14,081 bases of DNA, taken from contig JAOZOG010000011.1 in the NCBI GenBank assembly GCA_029933395.1, positions 8,602 through 22,682 on the forward strand, given 5' to 3'. The stretch is from Sulfurovaceae bacterium (GTDB taxonomy: Bacteria > Campylobacterota > Campylobacteria > Campylobacterales > Sulfurovaceae). Both the position numbers and the translations under genes were made by a program. Below the pieces are notes generated by a model. It saw only the letters and a list, made by a program, of their open reading frames with translations. It ran no database searches and was not told the origin of the DNA. Positions 1-5,612 of this stretch are shown here, one piece after another. The stretch's first letter is position 1; the number at the start of each line of letters is the position of its first letter.

Positions 1-444
1 CCGATCTGTGATGTACTGAAAAATGCCGGAATTCCCAACGAGCCTGATCACTACAGCGCTAATACGACGGTATTCGAATTCCCGATCGATCAGGGGAAGA
101 CACGCAAAGCGACATCGGTTTCCGCCTGGGAGCAGTTCGCCTTTCTGGCGATGCTGCAGCGTGAATGGAGTGATAATATGGTGAGTTGCACCGTCTACTT
201 CAATCCCAAAACGGAGGGAGACCAGATCGAGCACATGCTGGCCCTCTTCGCTCCGACGATCAAATCAGTCTCGATGCTCCCACACTCCGACAAAGGAGCC
301 TACGAGCAGATGCCCTACGAGGGAATCAGCAAAGAGGAGTACGAAACACGCCTGGCATCGATACCCAAAATAGACTGGAGCAGTTTCGGCGGCAGTGACG
401 GTATAGAGAGCCGTTTTTGTACTAATGACAGCTGTGAGAGATAG
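1..444 (+). CDS. nrdJ: Adenosylcobalamin-dependent ribonucleoside-triphosphate reductase, C-terminal part (5' end outside window)
   Basis: The reading frame is open from the first base and gives about 147 residues of a class II (B12-dependent) ribonucleotide reductase, which makes deoxyribonucleotides in the cytoplasm without needing oxygen. Seen in the sequence: the family's late-barrel signature (REWSDNMVSCTVYF), the conserved MLPHSDKGAYEQMPYE stretch and the following ISKEEYE. Two cysteines spaced C-x4-C (codons at 418-420 and 433-435) lie at the extreme C-terminus, as in Lactobacillus leichmannii RTPR, where such a pair passes reducing equivalents to the active site. The radical cysteine and cofactor region lie upstream of the window. 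The stop codon is followed after 18 bases by a REP inverted pair that may also act as the gene's 3' end. The family call is from remembered homologues; the monomeric RTPR-like form fits better than the larger NrdJ form. Confidence 0.87.
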   Translation, partial: PICDVLKNAGIPNEPDHYSANTTVFEFPIDQGKTRKATSVSAWEQFAFLAMLQREWSDNMVSCTVYFNPKTEGDQIEHMLALFAPTIKSVSMLPHSDKGAYEQMPYEGISKEEYETRLASIPKIDWSSFGGSDGIESRFCTNDSCER

Positions 445-462
445 GGGAGTGTTACACTTACC

Positions 463-486
463 GTAGCGTGGGCATTCCTGTCCACG
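463..486 (-). repeat. REP palindrome copy 1 (inverted relative to the others)
   Basis: It begins with the tetranucleotide GTAG, typical of RAYT-linked REPs, followed by an imperfect hairpin with arms CGTGGG (467-472) and TCCACG (481-486). Its reverse complement matches copy 2 at 22 of 24 positions, so copies 1 and 2 can pair as one long stem with a 26-base loop (487-512). It sits 18 bases after the nrdJ stop and could stabilise or end that transcript, though no U-tract follows. Confidence 0.85.
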
Positions 487-512
487 AAAAAGGAAATTCC
501 GAAGGATAGTGT

Positions 513-536
513 CGTGGGTAGGAATGCCCACGCTAC
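513..536 (+). repeat. REP palindrome copy 2
   Basis: Arms CGTGGG (513-518) and CCCACG (527-532) enclose the loop TAGGAATG, and the copy ends in the shared GCTAC. With copy 1 it forms a twin, BIME-like inverted pair directly upstream of the RAYT promoter, the usual arrangement for RAYT genes and their cognate REPs. Confidence 0.85.
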
Positions 537-562
537 TGGGGGATTGAATATTTACAATACGC

Positions 563-590
563 TATAATTTCCTCAACACACAAAAGGAGC
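563..590 (+). promoter_or_regulatory. Promoter -10 box and ribosome binding site of the RAYT remnant
   Basis: A perfect TATAAT lies at 563-568 with no convincing -35 box, the usual look of Campylobacterota sigma-70 promoters. AAAAGGAG (582-589) is followed eight bases later by the ATG at 598. The promoter lies between the REP pair and the RAYT start. Confidence 0.55.
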
Positions 591-862
591 GGAAAAGATG
601 GCGGTTTTTCGTCGGGTGTATGCTGAAGGGCATCCCTATTTTATCACGATGACGACACAAAATCGTACTCCCTTGCTGGTGGATCATGTTGAACTGCTGC
701 GTGAAGCCTTTCGCAATTCAAAAAAGTATTTTGTTTATGAAATCGATTCTATTGTGATATTGCCCGATCACCCGCATATGATCATCATTCCTGAAGAGCC
801 TGATTCATATCCCAAAATTGTGCGATCTGTTAAAACATACTTTTCGAAAGGTCTGAAAGAGT

Positions 863-886
863 CGTGGGCAGGAATGCCCACGCTAC
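863..886 (+). repeat. REP palindrome copy 3, interrupting the RAYT
   Basis: A seven-base perfect stem, CGTGGGC (863-869) against GCCCACG (876-882), with loop AGGAAT, ends in the shared GCTAC. It lies inside the RAYT reading frame exactly where RAYT similarity ends. It has the same orientation as copies 2 and 4. Confidence 0.88.
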
Positions 887-935
887 AAATGCTAATGATC
901 GATCAAAAAGAGTACCCCGCCCCCCCAAACTATGC

Positions 936-956
936 TATAATGACAGTATTCTGTCA
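936..956 (+). promoter_or_regulatory. Toxin-antitoxin promoter (-10) with overlapping palindromic operator
   Basis: The -10 box TATAAT is at 936-941. Its last base begins a perfect inverted repeat, TGACAG (941-946), spacer TATT, CTGTCA (951-956). A Phd/YefM antitoxin typically represses its own operon by binding such a palindrome at the promoter, so this is the likely autoregulation site. The ribosome binding site AAAGGA (958-963) follows directly, five bases before the antitoxin ATG. Confidence 0.6.
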
Positions 957-968
957 CAAAGGACTTTT

Positions 969-1223
969 ATGCAAGCAGTTAACTACACGGCGGCACGCAA
1001 TAATCTGAAAGCTATCATAGACGATGTATGTGATAATAACGAAGAAGTGATCGTAACGACCAAAAATGACAAAAGCGTGGTCATCATCTCTCTGGATGAA
1101 TATAATCAAACACATGCCCAGCTCAAGCGTGAAGTTCAAAAGGCGGTTGCCGAAATAGAACGGGGTGATTATATGGATATTGACGAAGCGTTTGACAGAG
1201 TACTCTCCAAATATGAAGATTAA
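969..1223 (+). CDS. Type II antitoxin, Phd/YefM family
   Basis: This 84-residue protein starts with the typical Phd/YefM DNA-binding fold: MQAVNYTAARNNLKAI, then EEVIVTTKNDKSVVIIS and LDEYN. The C-terminal half (about residues 50-84) is charged and probably helical and disordered, the part that wraps and neutralises the toxin. I chose ATG 969 because AAAGGA lies five bases upstream and the conserved N-terminus starts there, although the frame is open further upstream through REP copy 3. The toxin gene overlaps its 3' end by 11 bases, so the two are translationally coupled. A perfect palindrome at the promoter fits autorepression. The partner toxin is ParE/RelE-like rather than Doc. Family assignment is from motifs; the toxin's target cannot be read from this gene. 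Confidence 0.87.
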   Translation: MQAVNYTAARNNLKAIIDDVCDNNEEVIVTTKNDKSVVIISLDEYNQTHAQLKREVQKAVAEIERGDYMDIDEAFDRVLSKYED

Positions 1224-1503
1224 GTTTTCACAGACAGCATACAACTGCCTTGATGCGATGGGTGAGTATATCTATGAACGGAGTGCTTCAAAAAAAACGA
1301 CTGCAGGATATTTGAAAAAATTCAGGCAATACATTATTGAGACATTAAAACTTTTCCCAAAAGCAGGAAGACCGTCTGATGAACTGGAGCCAAATTCCCG
1401 CAAGCTTGTTTATCAAGGGTATTCAATTATTTACAAGATTTCAAAAGGTCAGGTCGAGATTTTGACTATCTATAGGGAAAACATACCCAAGATAGGGGTA
1501 TAG
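1213..1503 (+). CDS. Type II toxin, ParE/RelE superfamily
   Basis: This 96-residue protein starts MKIKFSQTAYNCLDAMGEYI and carries the superfamily's C-terminal beta-sheet pattern: LFPKAGRPSDELEP, SRKLVYQGYSIIYKI, then VEILTIYRENI. The FP-x-x-GRP turn followed by R-K-L-V and Y-x-I-x-Y-x-I is typical of ParE-type plasmid stabilisation toxins; RelE-type mRNA interferases share the fold, so gyrase poisoning versus ribosome-dependent cleavage cannot be decided from sequence alone. ATG 1213 lies inside the last codons of the antitoxin (11-base overlap), and no shorter start keeps the first strand. The gene is AT-rich, with a run of eight A within 1291-1300. A small ORF begins four bases after its stop. 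Full length for the family, so probably functional. Confidence 0.87.
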   Translation: MKIKFSQTAYNCLDAMGEYIYERSASKKTTAGYLKKFRQYIIETLKLFPKAGRPSDELEPNSRKLVYQGYSIIYKISKGQVEILTIYRENIPKIGV

Positions 1504-1507
1504 CTCG

Positions 1508-1708
1508 ATGAGCTACGATGAAGACACCCTGATAGAACAATCCACTATCGGTCTTAATCCCGGAGTGGATGCTCTGCTCATCGATGAGGTGATTGCGGAG
1601 TTGACACGTGACCGCTCCGTCTTGAGTGACTTCGCCACCGGGCCTGTCTTTGGATGTCCCTATGGTAGCGTGGGTAGGAATGCCCACGCTACGGGGGGGT
1701 TGCGGTGA
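1508..1708 (+). CDS. Small hypothetical protein with REP-encoded C-terminus
   Basis: A 66-residue acidic ORF begins four bases after the toxin stop, with the Shine-Dalgarno-like AGGGG at 1494-1498 nine bases upstream. An in-frame stop at 1493-1495 excludes a longer start. Residues 1-52 (MSYDEDTLIEQSTIGLNPG, then VDALLIDEVIAELTRDR) resemble no family I recognise. Residues about 53-61 (SVGRNAHAT) are merely REP copy 4 translated, so the original C-terminus was probably replaced when the repeat arrived. The stop TGA overlaps the GTG start of the VWA gene (GTGA), suggesting coupling. It may be a real short protein, the tail of a gene such as a lost ATPase partner of the VWA protein, or noise. Confidence 0.4.
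   Translation: MSYDEDTLIEQSTIGLNPGVDALLIDEVIAELTRDRSVLSDFATGPVFGCPYGSVGRNAHATGGLR
1665..1692 (+). repeat. REP palindrome copy 4 (longest perfect hairpin)
   Basis: Perfect ten-base arms, GTAGCGTGGG (1665-1674) and CCCACGCTAC (1683-1692), enclose the loop TAGGAATG. It ends 12 bases before the GTG start of the VWA gene, so its hairpin may affect translation initiation there. A run of seven G (1693-1699) separates it from the start and may serve as ribosome binding site. Confidence 0.9.
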
Positions 1709-2943
1709 CTCATCTTGAAAAGATCCAAAAAGCCAAAGCCAGACTGATGTTGGAGCATCCCTATTTTGGGACGATTGCTTCGTCGCTGAAACTTGAAAAG
1801 AGTGATGCGATCGAAGCGTTTCTCTCCGACGGAAAAATCCTGCAGTATAACGATGACTACTTTGAGGCGGCTCCTGTGGAGGATGTGGAGTTCGCTCTGG
1901 CCAATGGTGCGATGCATACGGTGCTCAAGCATCAGAAGCGTGCGGGGGAGCGCTATGACTGGCTCTGGCAGCTGGCGACCGACTATACGATCAACAGTAT
2001 GCTGGTACGCAACGGCCTCTCTCTGCCCGATCGGGCCAATTATCAGGATCGTTTCGAGGGGATGTATGCCGAAGAGGTCTACGAAGTCCTTCGATCGGAG
2101 ATCATCAATGAAGAGCTCAGTGGAGATGAAAGCCTCAAGGAGCAGGCCCACAATGAGCAGGGCAAAGATAATAACGATCGCGTCTCCGAAGAGGGGAAGG
2201 GGATAGAGGAGAGTGAAGACCGCCCCAGGCAGACCACCTGCAGTGACGCGAAAAACGATAGTGGGAACCCGGAGACACCAGCAGAGCACCGTGAGGATGA
2301 AGAGCCCGAGATGGACCTGGAGGCAGAGGAGCGGATGGCAAGAGAGTTCTACGAACAGCTCTTCGAGAAGATGAATCGTCAGGGTACACTGCCCAAAGAC
2401 CTGAAGCTGCTTGTCCCGGAATACTTCAGTCACAGAGTCGACTGGCGCGAGATGCTCTACCGCTATATCGCTGACCATGCCAAGAGCAGCTTCACCTTCC
2501 TGCCGCCCAATATGAAATATCTCTACCGAGGCATCTACCTCCCCAGTCTCAGCTCCGACCTGCTGCGCATCGTGATTGCCATCGACAGCTCTGGCTCGAT
2601 TGACGAAGCGCTGCTTGCAACTTTTCTCGGCGAAGTCCAGTCGATCACACAGCAATACCCAAACTACGAGATCGATATCATCACTGCCGATATGAAAATC
2701 CAATCACACGAAACCTTTTTGCCTGGAGAAACACTGAATTATGAGGTGAAAGGAAGGGGAGGGACGGATTTTCGGCCGGTATTCGATTATATTGACCGGT
2801 ATGTTGATTATCCGACTCTGCTGCTCTATTTTACGGATGGACTTGGGACTTTTCCAGATGATGAGCCGCCGTATGATCTGCTTTGGGTCATGCCTGAGGA
2901 GCAGGAAGTGCCGTTTGGGGAAGTGGTGGTTTTGGAGGAGTAA
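1705..2943 (+). CDS. DUF2201 protein: metallopeptidase-like N-terminus plus VWA-like domain
   Basis: 412 residues, presumably cytoplasmic since no signal or membrane helix is visible. Residues about 15-130 match the putative metallopeptidase region of DUF2201 proteins, with H71-x4-H76-Q-K-R and the pattern WLWQLATDYTIN; the glutamate usually next to the first histidine is absent, so catalysis is doubtful. Residues about 140-215 form an acidic, low-complexity linker. Residues about 285-412 are a VWA-like domain with a complete MIDAS metal site: D294-S-S296-G-S298, T354 in GGTDF and D378 in FTDG. Such proteins normally pair with a neighbouring MoxR-type AAA ATPase and act in chaperone-like assembly; none is seen here. 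The start is GTG 1705, overlapping the preceding ORF's stop; the only ribosome-binding candidate is the G-run at 1693-1699. It converges with the deaminase gene after 17 bases. Confidence 0.82.
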   Translation: MTHLEKIQKAKARLMLEHPYFGTIASSLKLEKSDAIEAFLSDGKILQYNDDYFEAAPVEDVEFALANGAMHTVLKHQKRAGERYDWLWQLATDYTINSMLVRNGLSLPDRANYQDRFEGMYAEEVYEVLRSEIINEELSGDESLKEQAHNEQGKDNNDRVSEEGKGIEESEDRPRQTTCSDAKNDSGNPETPAEHREDEEPEMDLEAEERMAREFYEQLFEKMNRQGTLPKDLKLLVPEYFSHRVDWREMLYRYIADHAKSSFTFLPPNMKYLYRGIYLPSLSSDLLRIVIAIDSSGSIDEALLATFLGEVQSITQQYPNYEIDIITADMKIQSHETFLPGETLNYEVKGRGGTDFRPVFDYIDRYVDYPTLLLYFTDGLGTFPDDEPPYDLLWVMPEEQEVPFGEVVVLEE

Positions 2944-2960
2944 TATGCTTTATGGGCATC

Positions 2961-3422
2961 TCAATAGGGTACCCTGTCCGGGTCATCATACCATTGTCGA
3001 AAAAGCTTTTTGCATGAATCATCGGGCTTGTGCTTGAATGTGATCGGATCAGGGACTTTCTTCAGTATGATTTCGGTGATCAGCGTATCATCGAAACCGA
3101 TGGCGGCAGCATCGGCTTTGGTATTGCAGTAGACGACGCAGTCGAGGTGCGCCCAGTGGATAGCAGAGAAACACATTGGGCAGGGTTCACCGGTGGTGTA
3201 GAGCTCACAGCCTTCGAGGGAGAAATTTTGCAATTTGTCAGAGGCTCTGCGGATCACAACCATCTCAGCATGGGCAGTAGGGTCATTGGTCTTGATCACT
3301 TCATTGTGTCCCCTGGCGATAATCTCACCATCCTTGACGATAACCGCCCCAAACGGGCCGCCATCTCCTGCCTCTATTCCTCTTTTGGCCTCTTCCCAGG
3401 CAGCCTGCATCCATTGATCCAT
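2961..3422 (-). CDS. guaD: GuaD-like nucleoside/guanine deaminase (cytidine deaminase fold)
   Basis: This 153-residue enzyme carries the zinc site of the cytidine deaminase superfamily: H51-A-E53 in NDPTAHAEM, where E53 is the proton shuttle, and C81-P-M-C84 in EPCPMC. The N-terminal GGPFGAVIVKDG, the later DAAAIGFDDTLI and the aromatic end (KLFRQWYDDPDRVPY) match Bacillus subtilis guanine deaminase, which converts guanine to xanthine as a domain-swapped dimer, better than tRNA adenosine deaminase TadA. The exact substrate is inference; related enzymes act on other aminated purines. ATG 3422 is used; a second Met at residue 5 is possible, and neither has a strong ribosome binding site. It follows the secreted-protein gene by 12 bases on the same strand, so both are probably co-transcribed. 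Confidence 0.85.
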   Translation of the reverse strand: MDQWMQAAWEEAKRGIEAGDGGPFGAVIVKDGEIIARGHNEVIKTNDPTAHAEMVVIRRASDKLQNFSLEGCELYTTGEPCPMCFSAIHWAHLDCVVYCNTKADAAAIGFDDTLITEIILKKVPDPITFKHKPDDSCKKLFRQWYDDPDRVPY

Positions 3423-3434
3423 CTTTTATTGCTT

Positions 3435-4316
3435 CTACTGATAATTGATATATCGCGGTTTTGTTTTGATCCGGTGGCCCTGGGCCGGTTTCAGTCCCAG
3501 CGCCTGGGCAGGACTCATCATATAGGGTTTATCCTCAGTAAAGAAGAGTTTGAAGCCACTGGAAGCTTTGGCTGCGAGACTTTCGGTATATAGCCCGTTG
3601 TAGATGTTGATTTTCAGGGTAGGGGAGCCGTGGCCATCCAGGTTGGCGATCAGATCGATATTGTCATAGTTTTTGAGGCGATGCTTGTTGCGCACCATTC
3701 CGTTGGTGAACATATGCACGATAAGCATCTTTTTCCCGATCCCATTTTCGTGGAGATAGTCCGAGATGATTTTCTGCGCGTCATTGACCTGAGTAGCAGT
3801 GATGTGCCCGATTTTCTTCCCGGGCCTTACCTTTAGATTGCCGACATAGAACTCTGGGTCGATGGCGATATGGACAGACTCATATTTGAGATACTTCAGT
3901 ACAGATCTGACTGATTTGGCAGGTGTTTTTTTGCCAAGCTGAAGATCGAGTATCACGATGAAACCATTTTTTTTGGCCGCATCGATATAACGCATCAGTT
4001 TCTTGTGGGGGAGTGCCGTGATATAGTTTTTGTCAGCCCCCGGACTGCTGGTCGCCAGATCGTAGATGATGTCAAATCCGGGGACGACCTTCTGTTTGCC
4101 TACCAGTTTCTGGTACTCTGCTGCTTTTGCCTTGACTTTGGTGACCAGCGTATCGACGCTATATTTCCCCAGTATACCGACACGGGAGTGGGGCCTGCCG
4201 TAGTAGGCGACGATCAGATCAGCTTCGCTTGTAGAATTATTTTTCTCCGGCTCTGATGCAGAGAGGTCGGGCGCCCCTGTCATTAGAAGCAGAGCTATCA
4301 TTAAAAATTTCACCAT
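3435..4316 (-). CDS. Secreted protein of unknown function, probable TIM-barrel-like fold
   Basis: 293 residues with a Sec signal peptide: basic start, hydrophobic FLMIALLLM, and likely cleavage after A20 (LSA-S). The mature part has evenly spaced strand-plus-acid motifs typical of a glycosidase-like barrel: LIVAYYGRPHS (34-44), GFDIIYDLAT (80-89), GFIVILDLQ (118-126), HIAIDPEFYV (149-158), MLIVHMF (197-203) and LIANLDGHGSP (222-232). I recall similar secreted or lipoprotein sequences in Actinobacteria and others (YYG-H/R-P start, DPE-F/W, final SPAQALGLKPA-like end), all without known function. D124, D153 and E155 are candidate catalytic acids; this is inference. The ribosome binding site AGGAG lies only three bases before the ATG, so Met6 is an alternative start. 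First gene of a two-gene unit with the deaminase, divergent from the channel operon. Confidence 0.72.
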   Translation of the reverse strand: MVKFLMIALLLMTGAPDLSASEPEKNNSTSEADLIVAYYGRPHSRVGILGKYSVDTLVTKVKAKAAEYQKLVGKQKVVPGFDIIYDLATSSPGADKNYITALPHKKLMRYIDAAKKNGFIVILDLQLGKKTPAKSVRSVLKYLKYESVHIAIDPEFYVGNLKVRPGKKIGHITATQVNDAQKIISDYLHENGIGKKMLIVHMFTNGMVRNKHRLKNYDNIDLIANLDGHGSPTLKINIYNGLYTESLAAKASSGFKLFFTEDKPYMMSPAQALGLKPAQGHRIKTKPRYINYQ

Positions 4317-4466
4317 TAGCTCCTGGTTTTTAAATATATTTTTGCAACAGTCTCCGGCATTATGACATGAAAAGAGTTTGGATCATGGATAAATGAGCTG
4401 TTTTTTTATCTCCGGTTAACCATCTTTGCCTATAATCTACAAAAAATCACCATCAAAGGATCATCA
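4317..4466. promoter_or_regulatory. Divergent intergenic region with promoter of the channel operon
   Basis: This 150-base AT-rich gap separates the minus-strand secreted-protein gene from the plus-strand channel gene. For the plus strand, TATAAT is at 4431-4436 and AAAGGA at 4455-4460, six bases before the GTG start at 4467. For the minus strand, AGGAG precedes ATG 4316 and an AT-rich TATATT-like element is just upstream, but no convincing -10/-35 pair. No clear operator palindrome was found. Confidence 0.5.
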
Positions 4467-5612
4467 GTGATCGAATTAGAGAAAACGAAACAGAAGAGTT
4501 GCTTCGCGCCATTTTTCGCTCTATTGTTTTTGCCATTGTTATTTTTGTCTGGTCTGGTCGCCGGTTATCTGGGGTATGTGCCGCTGCATGTGGAGATTCA
4601 TACATTGATCATTATTGCCTTTATCTTTTTGATTTTTGTCCTTTTCATCCGGCACAATGCCAATGTCGCCGTCTGCAAGATGAGAGGCTCTTTTGTGAAG
4701 ATGGAGGGTGACCTGGAGGAGGCGCTCGAGGAGAATACACTGACGATTATGGGAGAGACGAAATCGACCCTGGTGATCGACAGTTTCATTGCAGACTACT
4801 ATAAAGAGATACGAAACGACAATTTTGCCAAAGTGGCGCCCAGTGTCTTCCCCATGCTGGGAATACTGGGGACCTTTATCGCGATCGCCCTTTCGATGCC
4901 TGATTTTACCGTCAAAGACCTCGACGCGCTCGACCAGGAGATCTCTCTGCTGCTTTCGGGGATCGGGACCGCTTTTTACGCTTCGATCTATGGTATCTTT
5001 CTTTCGTTGCTCTGGATCTATTTTGAAAAGCGCGGAATCAGCAAGGTAGAGAAGAATATCTATGACTTGGAGAAGATCTACAACAAGCGCATCTGGAAGA
5101 GAAGTGAACTGATCAAGCATGAACATATGCAGAGTGAGCTCAAAGATCAGCAGATCGTTCAGACCCTCAGGGATACCTTCAATCTCGACTTTATCAAAGA
5201 GATTAACGAGCAGTATATGAAGAATTACAAAACGATCATCGACGATACGACCAACAGTTTTATGCAGCTGAGTGAACATATGCAGAACACCTCTTCGGAT
5301 CTGCGTGAAACACTGGGGATGATACAGAGCAGAGAAGAGAGTGTCAATGCGGTCGCCTATATCAAAAAGAATATCGAAGCATTCAACCAAAATGCCCAAA
5401 GCCTCCACAAAGCATTGGAGCACTTCGACAGTACGGTCGATCACACCTTTGAAAAGATCGATACCGAAGTAGGGGAGATCGTCGAAAAACTGGCTGATTT
5501 CGCCTTTATGCTGAGTGAACAGAACAGGGAGATACAGAACAAACTTCGTATCGAACAGATGAAACGGGATCATATCATAGAGAAGAGGTCGGACAGTCAC
5601 GATGTTCAGTAG
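4467..5612 (+). CDS. MotA/TolQ/ExbB proton-channel family protein, ZorA-like, with long cytoplasmic tail
   Basis: 381 residues, inner membrane. Four membrane helices are visible: about 13-38, 44-62, 123-145 and 160-187. The last two hold the MotA/ExbB signature, PMLGILGTFIAIAL and LLLSGIGTAFYASIYG, with T136 and T168 placed where the family lines its ion path. A tail of about 190 residues (190-381) is charged and probably coiled-coil, longer than in TolQ/ExbB and reminiscent of ZorA. The start GTG 4467 has AAAGGA six bases upstream. The next gene overlaps by 11 bases and encodes the matching OmpA-domain partner, so the two should form a 5:2 ion-driven motor anchored to peptidoglycan. Flagellar MotA is unlikely because flagellar motor signatures and neighbours are absent. 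Function beyond ion-driven motion is unknown. Confidence 0.85.
   Translation: MIELEKTKQKSCFAPFFALLFLPLLFLSGLVAGYLGYVPLHVEIHTLIIIAFIFLIFVLFIRHNANVAVCKMRGSFVKMEGDLEEALEENTLTIMGETKSTLVIDSFIADYYKEIRNDNFAKVAPSVFPMLGILGTFIAIALSMPDFTVKDLDALDQEISLLLSGIGTAFYASIYGIFLSLLWIYFEKRGISKVEKNIYDLEKIYNKRIWKRSELIKHEHMQSELKDQQIVQTLRDTFNLDFIKEINEQYMKNYKTIIDDTTNSFMQLSEHMQNTSSDLRETLGMIQSREESVNAVAYIKKNIEAFNQNAQSLHKALEHFDSTVDHTFEKIDTEVGEIVEKLADFAFMLSEQNREIQNKLRIEQMKRDHIIEKRSDSHDVQ

Larger units (their letters stand above)
598..1008 (+). pseudogene. REP-associated tyrosine transposase (RAYT, IS200-like Y1 family), truncated at a REP copy
   Basis: Residues 1 to about 88 match the N-terminal half of RAYT single-strand transposases: HPYFITM at 12-18, a conserved core, and the metal-binding HUH-type pair H58-P-H60 in the context LPDHPHMI. 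Homology stops at residue 89-90, where the frame enters REP copy 3 (863-886), which is simply read through as SWAGMPTL. The remaining residues are unrelated and run over the antitoxin promoter and start. The expected C-terminal half, with the catalytic tyrosine and the Y-I-H-Y-N-P-V-K motif, is missing. The protein should therefore be unable to cut DNA. The family normally processes REP hairpins, and REPs surround this gene. Confident as a RAYT relic; which event removed the 3' half is inference. Confidence 0.85.
463..1692. mobile_element. REP-bracketed accessory island (RAYT remnant + toxin-antitoxin + small ORF)
   Basis: The segment between nrdJ and the VWA gene begins and ends with REP palindromes in opposite orientation. 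The left copy (463-486) and right copy (1665-1692) read as about 24-base inverted ends with two mismatches. Two more copies lie inside at 513-536 and 863-886. The contents are a truncated RAYT, a Phd/ParE-type toxin-antitoxin pair and a small unknown ORF. The RAYT and toxin stretches look more AT-rich than the flanking nrdJ and VWA genes, consistent with transfer. No obvious target-site duplication is visible. Whether the whole unit ever moved together, or grew by successive REP insertions, is inference. Confidence 0.5.

Noticed and set aside
969..1223. A longer antitoxin starting at 864
   Set aside because: The extra N-terminal part is the REP and spacer translated, lies upstream of the -10 box, and the family N-terminus begins at the ATG at 969.
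463..1692. Repeated palindromes as a possible CRISPR array
   Set aside because: Only four copies, in both orientations, at irregular distances (50, 350 and 800 bases) with genes between them; they fit REP/RAYT elements.
1660..2703. Long minus-strand open frame opposite the VWA gene
   Set aside because: Its translation has no recognisable domain and it is antisense to a gene with clear DUF2201/VWA motifs.
2967..2976. AGGGTACCCT palindrome between the convergent VWA and deaminase genes as a terminator
   Set aside because: It encodes the last residues of the deaminase, has no loop and no T-tract.
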